A stretch of DNA of 64,000 nucleotides, taken from Gemmatimonadota bacterium (GTDB taxonomy: Bacteria > Latescibacterota > UBA2968 > UBA8231). The translations under genes were made by a program, and so were the position numbers. Below are positions 34,615 through 42,107 of this stretch, in pieces. A model generated the notes under the pieces. The model searched no databases, was not told the origin of the DNA, and saw nothing but the letters and a program-made list of their open reading frames with translations. How positions within the stretch are numbered: the stretch's first letter is position 1; the number at the start of each line of letters is the position of its first letter. The DNA lies in contig VXML01000058.1 of the NCBI GenBank assembly GCA_009841115.1, positions 218,734-282,733 on the forward strand, read 5' to 3'.

Positions 34615-35745
34615 ATGCCCACTAAGAAGCCACAGTCTAGGATTGTAGATCACCCCAACACGTCCGCACCGCTGCGCGTTTGGGCGAGGCTCCTCTGGGG
34701 TCAGGACGGGGTGAGGGTTGCGCCTCAGCACCGGGGACGAGTGAGGCGAATTCTCCTTGGCTCGGCCCTGATGGTGCCGCTACGCTTGATCGAAAAGATG
34801 CGCTACGGGCGCGCCGTGGCTCGGACGAAGATCGCGCATCCACCGATCTTTATCATCGGCCATGCCCGCTCGGGCACGACGCACTTGCACTATCTCCTGA
34901 CGCGCGATCCACAGTTCGCAATCGTCTCGTTGCTCCAATCCACCGTCCCGACATTCTTTCTGATCGGCCGTGGTTGGATCAAGCGTTTCATGGCCAAACA
35001 GCTCAAGCCAAAACGTCCGCAGGATGATGTCAAACTGGCGATGGACCTGCCGAATGAGGAGGAATTCGCGATTGCCAATTCCTCTGAGCTATCCAACGTT
35101 CACTTCCTTACATTCCCATCTAGGGCGATAGAGTACTTTGAAAAATATGTCTTCCTGAGGGGGCTGACTGATCGGCAACAGGCGCGCTGGGATGCCGTCA
35201 TCACGGACATCATTAAAAAAGCCACCCTTGCGGGCGATGGAAAACAGCTAGTACTCAAAAGCCCCTCCAACACCGGCCGAATTCCCCACCTCCTGCGCCT
35301 TTTCCCCAATGCCAAGTTCATTCATATCGCGAGAAATCCATGCGATGTCTATTACTCGACAAACCATACATTCAGAAAGATGTTTGAGTTGTTCCTGCTG
35401 GAGGAGCATCCGGGCGATTTTTCGGATTTCGTCATCACCGGGTACAAGGCTCTAATGGAACAATACCTGAAAGACAGAGCTTTGATCCCGGAAGGCAATC
35501 TGGCGGAAGTGAAGTACGAGGACCTCATATCCGATCCGCTGGGCGAACTGGAACGCATCTACGCAGCACTCGGATTGTCCGGTTGGGAAAGCGGAGGAAA
35601 GCAGGCGATAGTCGAGTACCTGAGCACAATCTCGGACTACCAAAAAAATACATTCGAGCCGGATCCCGCCGCTATGGAGCGCATCGCACGCGAATGGCGG
35701 TTTGCCTTTGAAGAATGGAATTATGACCCGCTGGTGAAGCTATAG
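34615..35745 (+). CDS. Sulfotransferase-family protein
   Basis: Starting at ATG 34615 the protein has 376 residues. IFIIGHARSGTTHL (about residue 80) is the PAPS 5'-phosphosulfate-binding loop, and FIHIARNPCDVYYSTN (about 242) is the 3'-phosphate site. LVLKSPSNTGRIPHLL and VKYEDLISDP also match. It would move a sulfo group from PAPS to a hydroxyl or amino group. It is 17 bp after the GPP34-P450 gene, so a sequence of hydroxylation then sulfation of one substrate is plausible. A frame open 93 bp upstream is inside the P450 gene and is not supported. Confidence 0.88.
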   Translation: MPTKKPQSRIVDHPNTSAPLRVWARLLWGQDGVRVAPQHRGRVRRILLGSALMVPLRLIEKMRYGRAVARTKIAHPPIFIIGHARSGTTHLHYLLTRDPQFAIVSLLQSTVPTFFLIGRGWIKRFMAKQLKPKRPQDDVKLAMDLPNEEEFAIANSSELSNVHFLTFPSRAIEYFEKYVFLRGLTDRQQARWDAVITDIIKKATLAGDGKQLVLKSPSNTGRIPHLLRLFPNAKFIHIARNPCDVYYSTNHTFRKMFELFLLEEHPGDFSDFVITGYKALMEQYLKDRALIPEGNLAEVKYEDLISDPLGELERIYAALGLSGWESGGKQAIVEYLSTISDYQKNTFEPDPAAMERIAREWRFAFEEWNYDPLVKL

Positions 35746-35802
35746 ACTGACCCAACCTATAAGCCAGTTTTTAGAGGAATTACCCCAAACAATCCCCCGC
35801 CC

Positions 35803-36531
35803 CTAAACATTAGCCTCCACCATCACCTCAATAGTTGCCAGATGTGCCGCAACGCGCACATCCATCGGCTGCGCCGTCGGGGTTTCTGACGTCACCAGAT
35901 GCCCCGTATGCCCTCGCTGGAACAAAGCGATAGGTATGCCTTCCCCGTACTTCCGCCTTGCCACCTCCATATTGGGATGAATCACCCCATTGACCGCAAC
36001 CTCGCCCTCAATCTCGGCATTCTCGTTAATCGGACAAACCCGTGCCACCCGCTCCACCATCGCCCGCCCCAGAGATCCCCGGTCTCCAAACATCTCGTAG
36101 AGATAAAACCCCGGACTCTCCCAATCCTCGTGCAAATCGATCACCCCCGCAAAAACTCTTCTCGCCAAAAAACCCTTCAAAATCTCAATCTCGGGCACAT
36201 CATCGCGCAAAAACGCCCAATTCACATCGACATCCTGTGCATTGAGCCGGGCATTGTGAGCATAGCTCCACGGACACAAACACGGAATAACTTCAAAACG
36301 CACTCTATCCGCCCAGCGCTTCCACTCCCCTTCCAAAAAAGCGAGCGCGGCCTCCACACCAGCCGGTTCATCGCCGTGCGTCCCTCCATTGATATAAACA
36401 ACAGGCGCGTCTCCCCTGCCAGCAGACACACACAAAATCGGCAAACCCTCAACCTCGCCCAATGTCTGCACATCAATACCAGACACCGCTTCCACGCGCC
36501 TGACAACAGCATCGTAATCCCGTTGGCCCAT
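35803..36531 (-). CDS. M14-type succinylglutamate desuccinylase/aspartoacylase-like protein
   Basis: The 242-residue product has VYINGGTHGDEPAG near residue 45 (HxxE zinc ligands), then DVDVNWAF and IDLHEDWES near residue 130 (third zinc ligand His and substrate contacts). These define the carboxypeptidase-like deacylase group. It would cleave an acyl or peptide bond at a small amide. ATG 36531 is preferred because it overlaps the stop of a short leader ORF (TGATG). A GTG at 36534 is also in frame. It converges with the sulfotransferase gene and is divergent from the bicupin gene. Confidence 0.78.
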   Translation of the reverse strand: MGQRDYDAVVRRVEAVSGIDVQTLGEVEGLPILCVSAGRGDAPVVYINGGTHGDEPAGVEAALAFLEGEWKRWADRVRFEVIPCLCPWSYAHNARLNAQDVDVNWAFLRDDVPEIEILKGFLARRVFAGVIDLHEDWESPGFYLYEMFGDRGSLGRAMVERVARVCPINENAEIEGEVAVNGVIHPNMEVARRKYGEGIPIALFQRGHTGHLVTSETPTAQPMDVRVAAHLATIEVMVEANV

Positions 36532-36575
36532 CACATATCCCGAAGCGGATGAAAAAGGATTTCTTCGACGTTCAT
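36531..36575 (-). other. Short leader ORF coupled to the M14-type gene
   Basis: ATG 36575 opens a 14-codon frame, MNVEEILFHPLRDM, stopping at TGA 36531-36533, where the last base is the first base of the ATG of the deacylase gene. GGGGA precedes the leader. It may be a true translationally coupled leader peptide, or the broken N-terminus of the deacylase after a frameshift. No other evidence is available. Confidence 0.35.
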
Positions 36576-36670
36576 GGTTTGTGCATCCCCTAAGTGTCAG
36601 TTGATTTGTGCAAATCTGCTGGGTCCTGATATTCTAAAACCTTTTAAACACGGAGAGAAGGAAGAAAGTT

Positions 36671-37300
36671 ATGCCGATGTTCAGAAGTGAGGACCAGTAC
36701 CCCGATTGGTGCGAGTTGGAACACTTTGAGGTCGTGCGGCTCGACGCAGGCGATGAACACAGCTTTGCGCGCCGTGGAGAGGTGGAGAAACTGATTGTGG
36801 GAGGGGGACGTTGCCGGTTGCGGGTGGGTGCTGAGGAGGTGGAAGCTGCCACAGGTGCCAATATAGATTTGGCTGGTCCAGGTTCTTTTGAAGTATTGGA
36901 GGTAGAAGAGGCGGCTACGCTGGTGCGCTTTTGCGGACGCTGGGGGGCGGAGACGGGCGGCTCGGGCATCTTCAACATGGACAATAGTCCCCAGCCCGAA
37001 GACAAGGGCGATCCGGTCCCGTACGAGAAGTGGACCAATTTCGATAGCCACTTTCACGACTGCGACGAGTATTGGGTCATCTTGGAAGGTCAGGCTCGCG
37101 CCGTTTCCGAAGGCAAGGCGTACGAAATGAAGCCGGGCGACTGCCTTGCCACGGGCATGGGACACCATCACGATATGCCGTTGGTGCACGAGCTAGTTCG
37201 GGGAGTGTACTTTGAGACGACTCTAGAAGGCCAGAAGCGGCGGGGGCATTTGTGGGATCACACCCACGGGCTGGCCGAACCCCAAGCCGAGCGGGTGTAG
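36671..37300 (+). CDS. Bicupin protein
   Basis: ATG 36671 follows GAAGGAAG. The 209-residue product has two beta-barrel halves. The second is a good cupin: HFHDCDEYWVILEGQAR near residue 122 and MKPGDCLATGMGHHHDMP near 156, containing His and Glu metal ligands. The first half (VVRLDAGDEHSFARRGEVEK) lacks most ligands. Such proteins are isomerases, dioxygenases or sugar-binding proteins; the substrate cannot be deduced. It is divergent from the M14-type gene. Confidence 0.75.
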   Translation: MPMFRSEDQYPDWCELEHFEVVRLDAGDEHSFARRGEVEKLIVGGGRCRLRVGAEEVEAATGANIDLAGPGSFEVLEVEEAATLVRFCGRWGAETGGSGIFNMDNSPQPEDKGDPVPYEKWTNFDSHFHDCDEYWVILEGQARAVSEGKAYEMKPGDCLATGMGHHHDMPLVHELVRGVYFETTLEGQKRRGHLWDHTHGLAEPQAERV

Positions 37301-37312
37301 TAGGTCACTCGC

Positions 37313-37420
37313 TCACTTGGTGACATTCCAGCCGACCTCTTCCATGCTCTCACGAATCAATTCTCCTAGGTGCGGTGGGTTCAGCATGAGGCCCACCCGT
37401 TCGCCATCGTTGTTGCTCAT
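37313..37420 (-). pseudogene. Remnant of a HigA-type antitoxin
   Basis: A 35-residue frame from ATG 37420 (AAGGAA upstream) contains MLNPPHLGELIRESMEEVGW. NPPHPGE..RE is the start of HigA/XRE-type addiction-module antitoxins, in which a helix-turn-helix of 50-60 more residues would follow. Here the frame ends after WNVTK. It may be a short fossil of a toxin-antitoxin module. No HigB-like toxin is seen beside it. Confidence 0.5.
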
Positions 37421-37485
37421 AGTCGCCGTTCCTTTCCAATCAGTGATAGTCGATTAGGTCCACATCTACGGGCACTAACCACTAA

Positions 37486-38490
37486 TCAGATGCCGGTGAA
37501 GGCTTTGGCCTTGTCGTCGGTCTTGGGTGGGCGCGTCGGGCGGTCGGCGCGTAGCTCGCCCCACAGGGCAATGGCAATGCCCACGAGGATGATGCCGCCG
37601 CCGATGAGCTGGGCCGGCATGGGCACCTCACCCAAGATGAGACCGGCAAAGAGCACGCCGGCCACCGGCGAGAAAGATGACGCTGTGGCAATGTCGGCGG
37701 GGCGCACGCGCTTGATGCCGGCAAACCACGCCAACTGACCGCAAGCCACCACGACCCCTCCGTACAGCAGCATCCAGCCCCATAGCAGCGGGGAGAAGAT
37801 GTCGGCGAAGTGTGCAAGCCCGAAAATGTATAGGCCAATTCCGAGAAAGAAGAGTGCGCCGACGAGGTTGCGGAAGACGCTGAAGATACCCAAGGGGATG
37901 GTCTGGAGTTGTTTGCGGCCGATCTCGGCACCGCAGACGAGGAGCACGGTAGCGGCAGCGGCAAAGAATTCACCGTAGCCCACTCCGCCCTGCATCCGCG
38001 CTGCGGCCATGCTCTCTGGCGACGCGTCCATTTGCAAGACGAGGGTCGTGGCCACGCCGCCGAGGGCGCACAAGGCCCCCAGGACGGCCGTCCAGTTCGA
38101 CTTTTCTCGATAGAGCAGCCAAGCCAACAACAGGCCGAGGGGAATTTCTATGGTCTCGATCAGGACGATATTGGTGACCGAGGTGTGGGCGATGGCCGTG
38201 AACATCATGGCTGGGGCTATTGCGCCGGAGGTTAGGGCCAAGACCGTCTGTACCAGCCATTGCCGACGAGAGAGGGCGCGCAGGTGAGTGGGGCTCCATT
38301 CCCGGTGATTGAGGGCGAACAGGGTTAGCGCCGCCACGAGATTGCCAGCGAAAAGTAGGTTGCAAAAGGAGATGGGATTGCGGCCGTCTATCAGATTTGC
38401 CTCGCCGATTTCGACGAGGCGGGCCACCACTGAAGCGGCGGCGGCGAAGATCAGTATGGCGATCCACAGGTATGTTCGTCCCCAGGTCAT
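37486..38490 (-). CDS. EamA/DMT-family transporter
   Basis: The 334-residue protein has ten hydrophobic segments in two similar halves (first ILIFAAAASVVARLVEI, second YGEFFAAAATVLLVCGAEIG). ASSFSPVAGVLFAGLILGE is the typical C-terminal repeat motif of EamA domains, and IEIPLGLLLAWLLYRE is its counterpart in the first half. Members export metabolites such as amino acids, sugars or purines. ATG 38490 has no strong ribosome site. It is isolated between the HigA remnant and the PIN-domain pair. Confidence 0.85.
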   Translation of the reverse strand: MTWGRTYLWIAILIFAAAASVVARLVEIGEANLIDGRNPISFCNLLFAGNLVAALTLFALNHREWSPTHLRALSRRQWLVQTVLALTSGAIAPAMMFTAIAHTSVTNIVLIETIEIPLGLLLAWLLYREKSNWTAVLGALCALGGVATTLVLQMDASPESMAAARMQGGVGYGEFFAAAATVLLVCGAEIGRKQLQTIPLGIFSVFRNLVGALFFLGIGLYIFGLAHFADIFSPLLWGWMLLYGGVVVACGQLAWFAGIKRVRPADIATASSFSPVAGVLFAGLILGEVPMPAQLIGGGIILVGIAIALWGELRADRPTRPPKTDDKAKAFTGI

Positions 38491-38733
38491 GGCTACCGTT
38501 CAGTTCCGTTCCATTGCGGCGTCGACCGTTCGCGTTCGAGTAGGCGACACAGATGGACTATAGGTTAAAATGCGTCTTGACAAAGAAGACCCTTTCGGGC
38601 TAATTGATTACACTATACCTAACGCTATATCTCAACGCAATTCAGTTGTCTCTACTACGTGCATACAGCACGAGGGAAATCTCAGCACTGTATAGATATT
38701 CTTCAGTGGTTCTCTTTTATCGGGATGATTCCC

Positions 38734-39510
38734 ATGGCTAATGCAACCTATCCCATTACGCTTAGAAATGCTGAGCCTGAAACTACTCCCTTGGGAGAGC
38801 TCGCGAAACTAATTGATAATTTAAATACTATCATCGTTGAGACGGCTCATGCCTGCAACATAGAGCTACCCGAAGACCAGGCCGTTATTTCACTAGTTGA
38901 CATAGAAAAGGGCAGCAGTCGGCTCGTTTTTTCTTTTTTGCCTTTCATGTGGCAGGTTCTCGATAAGATAACTGCTTCGGTCGAAGAAGGAGACCTTGCA
39001 GCACTTCCCATAAAAGCACACAATGCACTGCACGATATTTCCAATCAGGCGAAGAGGCAGGAATGGGATGTTTTGTTTTCAGAAAAACAAAATCAGTCGT
39101 ATCATATTCGGGAGATCGAAATATCGGCGCAACAACCAATAGCTCCTCCTCGCCCTCAATTTATTAAAGGCACAACCACGATTTTTGGTATGTGCGTACG
39201 AGTCGGTGGAAAAACGCCTAAAGTGGACCTCGCATCGCCTAATCGAAGCGGACTTATTCACTGTGAAACGACTAAAGAAATTGCAATTAGCCTGTCTCGG
39301 AGTCTGTACAAAAATGTCGCTTTATACGGACAAGCTCTATGGGATCCTCATACTTTGGAATTAGTTGAGTTCAAGGCTACAGAAATCGCCAATCAAACAC
39401 ATCACTCGCCAGTAAAAGCGCTAGAAGAAATTTCTGAATTAGTAGGCGATCAATGGAAAGATACTAACGTCATTGACTTTATCAATAAGATTCGTTCAGA
39501 AGGTACTTAG
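38734..39510 (+). CDS. Uncharacterised partner of PIN-domain protein
   Basis: The sequence is clearly more AT-rich than its neighbours. ATG 38734 (CGGGA about 8 bp upstream) yields 258 residues; ATG 38725 is an alternative and the frame is open back to 38659. The N-terminal part is PITLRNAEPETTPLGELAKL, then an all-helical/strand mixture with LVDIEKGSSRLVFSFLPFMW. I recognise no family. It ends 3 bp before a PIN-domain gene, so the two are cotranscribed and it could be an antitoxin-like partner, though it is much larger than usual VapB proteins. Confidence 0.65.
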   Translation: MANATYPITLRNAEPETTPLGELAKLIDNLNTIIVETAHACNIELPEDQAVISLVDIEKGSSRLVFSFLPFMWQVLDKITASVEEGDLAALPIKAHNALHDISNQAKRQEWDVLFSEKQNQSYHIREIEISAQQPIAPPRPQFIKGTTTIFGMCVRVGGKTPKVDLASPNRSGLIHCETTKEIAISLSRSLYKNVALYGQALWDPHTLELVEFKATEIANQTHHSPVKALEEISELVGDQWKDTNVIDFINKIRSEGT

Positions 39511-39513
39511 TCG

Positions 39514-39993
39514 ATGGTTTGTCTTGACACGCATGTTATTATTTGGGGCATTAAAGGGGAAGCAAGTCAAGGTCAAGAAGCAATGGTGCAACGAGCTAAG
39601 AGTTATATCAGACATCAAGACGAACAGGGTATAGATCTAATGGTTCCTGCACCAGTCGTAGCGGAAGCAATGATACGAGGCGATGTTGATCAATTGCGAA
39701 CTATCCGAACCATTATCGAGAGATCCTTTTTTATCGCTGCATTTGACTCTCCTGCTGCATTTATAGCGGCAGAATTAGAACGAGGTCGTGGTGCAGCTAA
39801 ATTGCTTGAAGAAAGAAAAGACCTCCGTAGGCACATAAGAATAGATGCACAGATTGCTGCCATTGCCATTGTCCAAAAGGCAGAAGTGATTATATCTCAC
39901 GATCCACATATGCGTACGATCGCACAAGACCGCATTCCAGTCATTGAACTACCGGATATTCCCGAACAGGGGAGTTTGGAATTTCCTCAGTAA
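39514..39993 (+). CDS. PIN-domain (VapC-like) ribonuclease
   Basis: The 159-residue protein has the four acidic positions of PIN domains: Asp5 (VCLDTHVIIW), Glu51 (VVAEAM), Asp111 (RIDAQIAAIA) and Asp130 (IISHDPHM). It would cleave RNA, usually tRNA or rRNA, as a toxin neutralised by a partner. It begins 3 bp after the uncharacterised 258-residue gene and is AT-rich like it. Its last 7 bp overlap the 3' end of the convergent hyuA gene. Confidence 0.85.
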   Translation: MVCLDTHVIIWGIKGEASQGQEAMVQRAKSYIRHQDEQGIDLMVPAPVVAEAMIRGDVDQLRTIRTIIERSFFIAAFDSPAAFIAAELERGRGAAKLLEERKDLRRHIRIDAQIAAIAIVQKAEVIISHDPHMRTIAQDRIPVIELPDIPEQGSLEFPQ

Positions 39994-42107
39994 GCATTCC
40001 TTTGGTTCTGGGCGTAGTGGTCTGTCGCCGTCAGCACCATTTGCCCAACCTCGTCCACGCGCACTTGGTACTGAGGATGGACGACGGTGGTTGAATCGAT
40101 CTCCTCGACGATAGCTGGCCCTTGCACTACCGCACCAGCCCCCAGCGCATAGCGGTCGTACACCGGGCAATCGACGAATCCCTCGCTCTCGGCGAAATAC
40201 ACTGGGCGATGCTCTTTGGCCGTCGCCTCTCCGGTTGCCTTTGCCAGCGGTGCTAGGGCGGGTTTGGCGATCTGGCCGATAGCTGAGAGCCGCACGCTGA
40301 CTAGCTCGACGTCCTCGCCCGGCGCGCTAAAGCCATAGGCGCGATCGTGCGAGCGGTGGAACTGTTCCAATAGCTGCGCTAGCTGCGCTGAGCCCAAGGC
40401 TCCGTTTGTCAACGGCAGCGTTAGTTCGTGACTCTGCCCGACGTAGCGCAGATCTGCTTGGCGTCTGAAGTCCATCGCCGCTTCTGCCATGCCCTCGCGT
40501 CCAAGCGTTTCTCGCCCCTGCGCCTCTAACTCGCGGAAGGTTTGCTCCAAGGCTTGGGGAACTACTTGGTCCAACCGCTGGATGTGGGTGGTCGCGTAAT
40601 CGTGTTTTAAGTCCGTCACCAATAGGCCCAGGGCTGAAGCTGTACCCGGACTTTGGGGAATGATCGCCACGGGAATCTCGGTCAGGGCGGCGAGGCGATT
40701 GGCGTGGGCCGGTCCCGCTCCGCCAAAAGCCACCAGTGCAAAATCTCGCGGGTCGTAGCCGCGCTGGACGGAGACCAGCCGCAGCGCGTTGACCATGGCG
40801 GTGTTGGCGATCTCGACGATGCCGTGGGCCGCTTCGACTAGGTCCATGCCCAGCGGCTGGGCGCAGTGTTGCTCGATGGCGCGTTGCGCGGCGGCCGGGT
40901 CGAGGGCGATTTCGCCGCCGAGGAAATAGTTAGGGTTGAGCCGTCCCAATACGAGGTTGGCGTCGGTGACCGTGGGTTGCGTTCCCCCTTGGCCATAGCA
41001 GACCGGCCCAGGATCGGCCCCGGCGCTTTGGGGGCCGACTCGGAGGATGCCGCCGGGATCTACCCAGGCGATGGACCCGCCACCCGCGCCGATCTCCACG
41101 AGGTCGATTACTGGCGTGCGAATTGGATACCCCGCGCCGCGAGTCGCCCCGACGCCCGATTGCGCCGTCGTCCCGACCTCGTAGTCCTTGGTCACGCTGG
41201 GCACGCCGCCTTGGATTAGCCCGGCTTTGGCGGTCGTCCCGCCCATATCGAAGGAAATCACTTGGTCGTAGCCCCGCGCCTGTCCCAAATGCGCCGCCGC
41301 AATCACCCCGGCGGCCGGACCGGACTCAACCATGTACACCGGCTTTTGCCGCGCCGCCGCAAAGGTGTACACCCCGCCGCTGCTCTGCATTACGAGCAAC
41401 TCAGCGGCGATGCCGGCCTGTGCCAACCGATCCTCGATCCGCTGCAAATAGCGCGCGACCACCGGGCGGATGCAGCTATTGATCACGGTTGTGCTAGCCC
41501 GCAAGTACTCGCGGAACTCAGGCGCAACCTCTGCGGACAGCGAGACGACGGCCTCGGGAAAGACCTCGGCGAGAATCTCCCCGGCTCGCCGCTCGGGGAC
41601 GGGATTGGCGTAGGCGTGCAAAAAGCAGACGGCGATGGACTCGACGCCCTCGTCGCGCAGCTTGCCGGCTACTTGGCGCAGGGCGTCTTCGTCGAGCGGT
41701 GTCAGTTCTGTACCGCTGGCATCGAGGCGCTCGGGGACGCCAAAACAGCGGTGGCGCGGCACGAGTGGCCGGGGCTTTTCAAACTGCAAGTCGTAGAGGG
41801 TGGGGCGAATCTGGCGGGCGATTTCCAGCATGTCGCGGAAACCCTCGGTGGTGATAAAGCCGGTCGGCGCGACCTTGCCTTCGATGATGGCGTTGGTGGC
41901 GACCGTGGTGCCGTGGACGATATAGGCCACGTCTCGGGCGGCGACCTGGTGCTTGGCGAGCAGCCGCTGCACGGCTTCCATAAATCCGCCGGATGGGTCT
42001 TGGGGAGTCGAAGAGACCTTGCCGGTATAAATTTGCCCGGTCGCTTCGTCGATGAGCGCAATGTCGGTAAAGGTGCCGCCGATATCGACGCCGAGTCTAT
42101 AGGCCAT
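39987..42107 (-). CDS. hyuA: Hydantoinase A / N-methylhydantoinase A-like subunit
   Basis: From ATG 42107 the product has 706 residues. LGVDIGGTFTDIALID at the start is the phosphate-binding loop of the actin-like ATPase fold, followed by VHGTTVATNAIIEG. FDMGGTTAKAGLI near residue 285 and GGAGPAHANRLA near residue 450 are also family motifs. Together with the B subunit upstream it hydrolyses hydantoins or 5-oxoproline in an ATP-dependent way. Its start lies 11 bp inside the 3' end of the B-subunit gene. Acetophenone or acetone carboxylase subunits are alternatives. Confidence 0.88.
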   Translation of the reverse strand: MAYRLGVDIGGTFTDIALIDEATGQIYTGKVSSTPQDPSGGFMEAVQRLLAKHQVAARDVAYIVHGTTVATNAIIEGKVAPTGFITTEGFRDMLEIARQIRPTLYDLQFEKPRPLVPRHRCFGVPERLDASGTELTPLDEDALRQVAGKLRDEGVESIAVCFLHAYANPVPERRAGEILAEVFPEAVVSLSAEVAPEFREYLRASTTVINSCIRPVVARYLQRIEDRLAQAGIAAELLVMQSSGGVYTFAAARQKPVYMVESGPAAGVIAAAHLGQARGYDQVISFDMGGTTAKAGLIQGGVPSVTKDYEVGTTAQSGVGATRGAGYPIRTPVIDLVEIGAGGGSIAWVDPGGILRVGPQSAGADPGPVCYGQGGTQPTVTDANLVLGRLNPNYFLGGEIALDPAAAQRAIEQHCAQPLGMDLVEAAHGIVEIANTAMVNALRLVSVQRGYDPRDFALVAFGGAGPAHANRLAALTEIPVAIIPQSPGTASALGLLVTDLKHDYATTHIQRLDQVVPQALEQTFRELEAQGRETLGREGMAEAAMDFRRQADLRYVGQSHELTLPLTNGALGSAQLAQLLEQFHRSHDRAYGFSAPGEDVELVSVRLSAIGQIAKPALAPLAKATGEATAKEHRPVYFAESEGFVDCPVYDRYALGAGAVVQGPAIVEEIDSTTVVHPQYQVRVDEVGQMVLTATDHYAQNQRNAY

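Noticed and set aside
36535..36670. Promoter pair for M14-type and bicupin genes
   Set aside because: No convincing -35/-10 pair could be placed on either strand.
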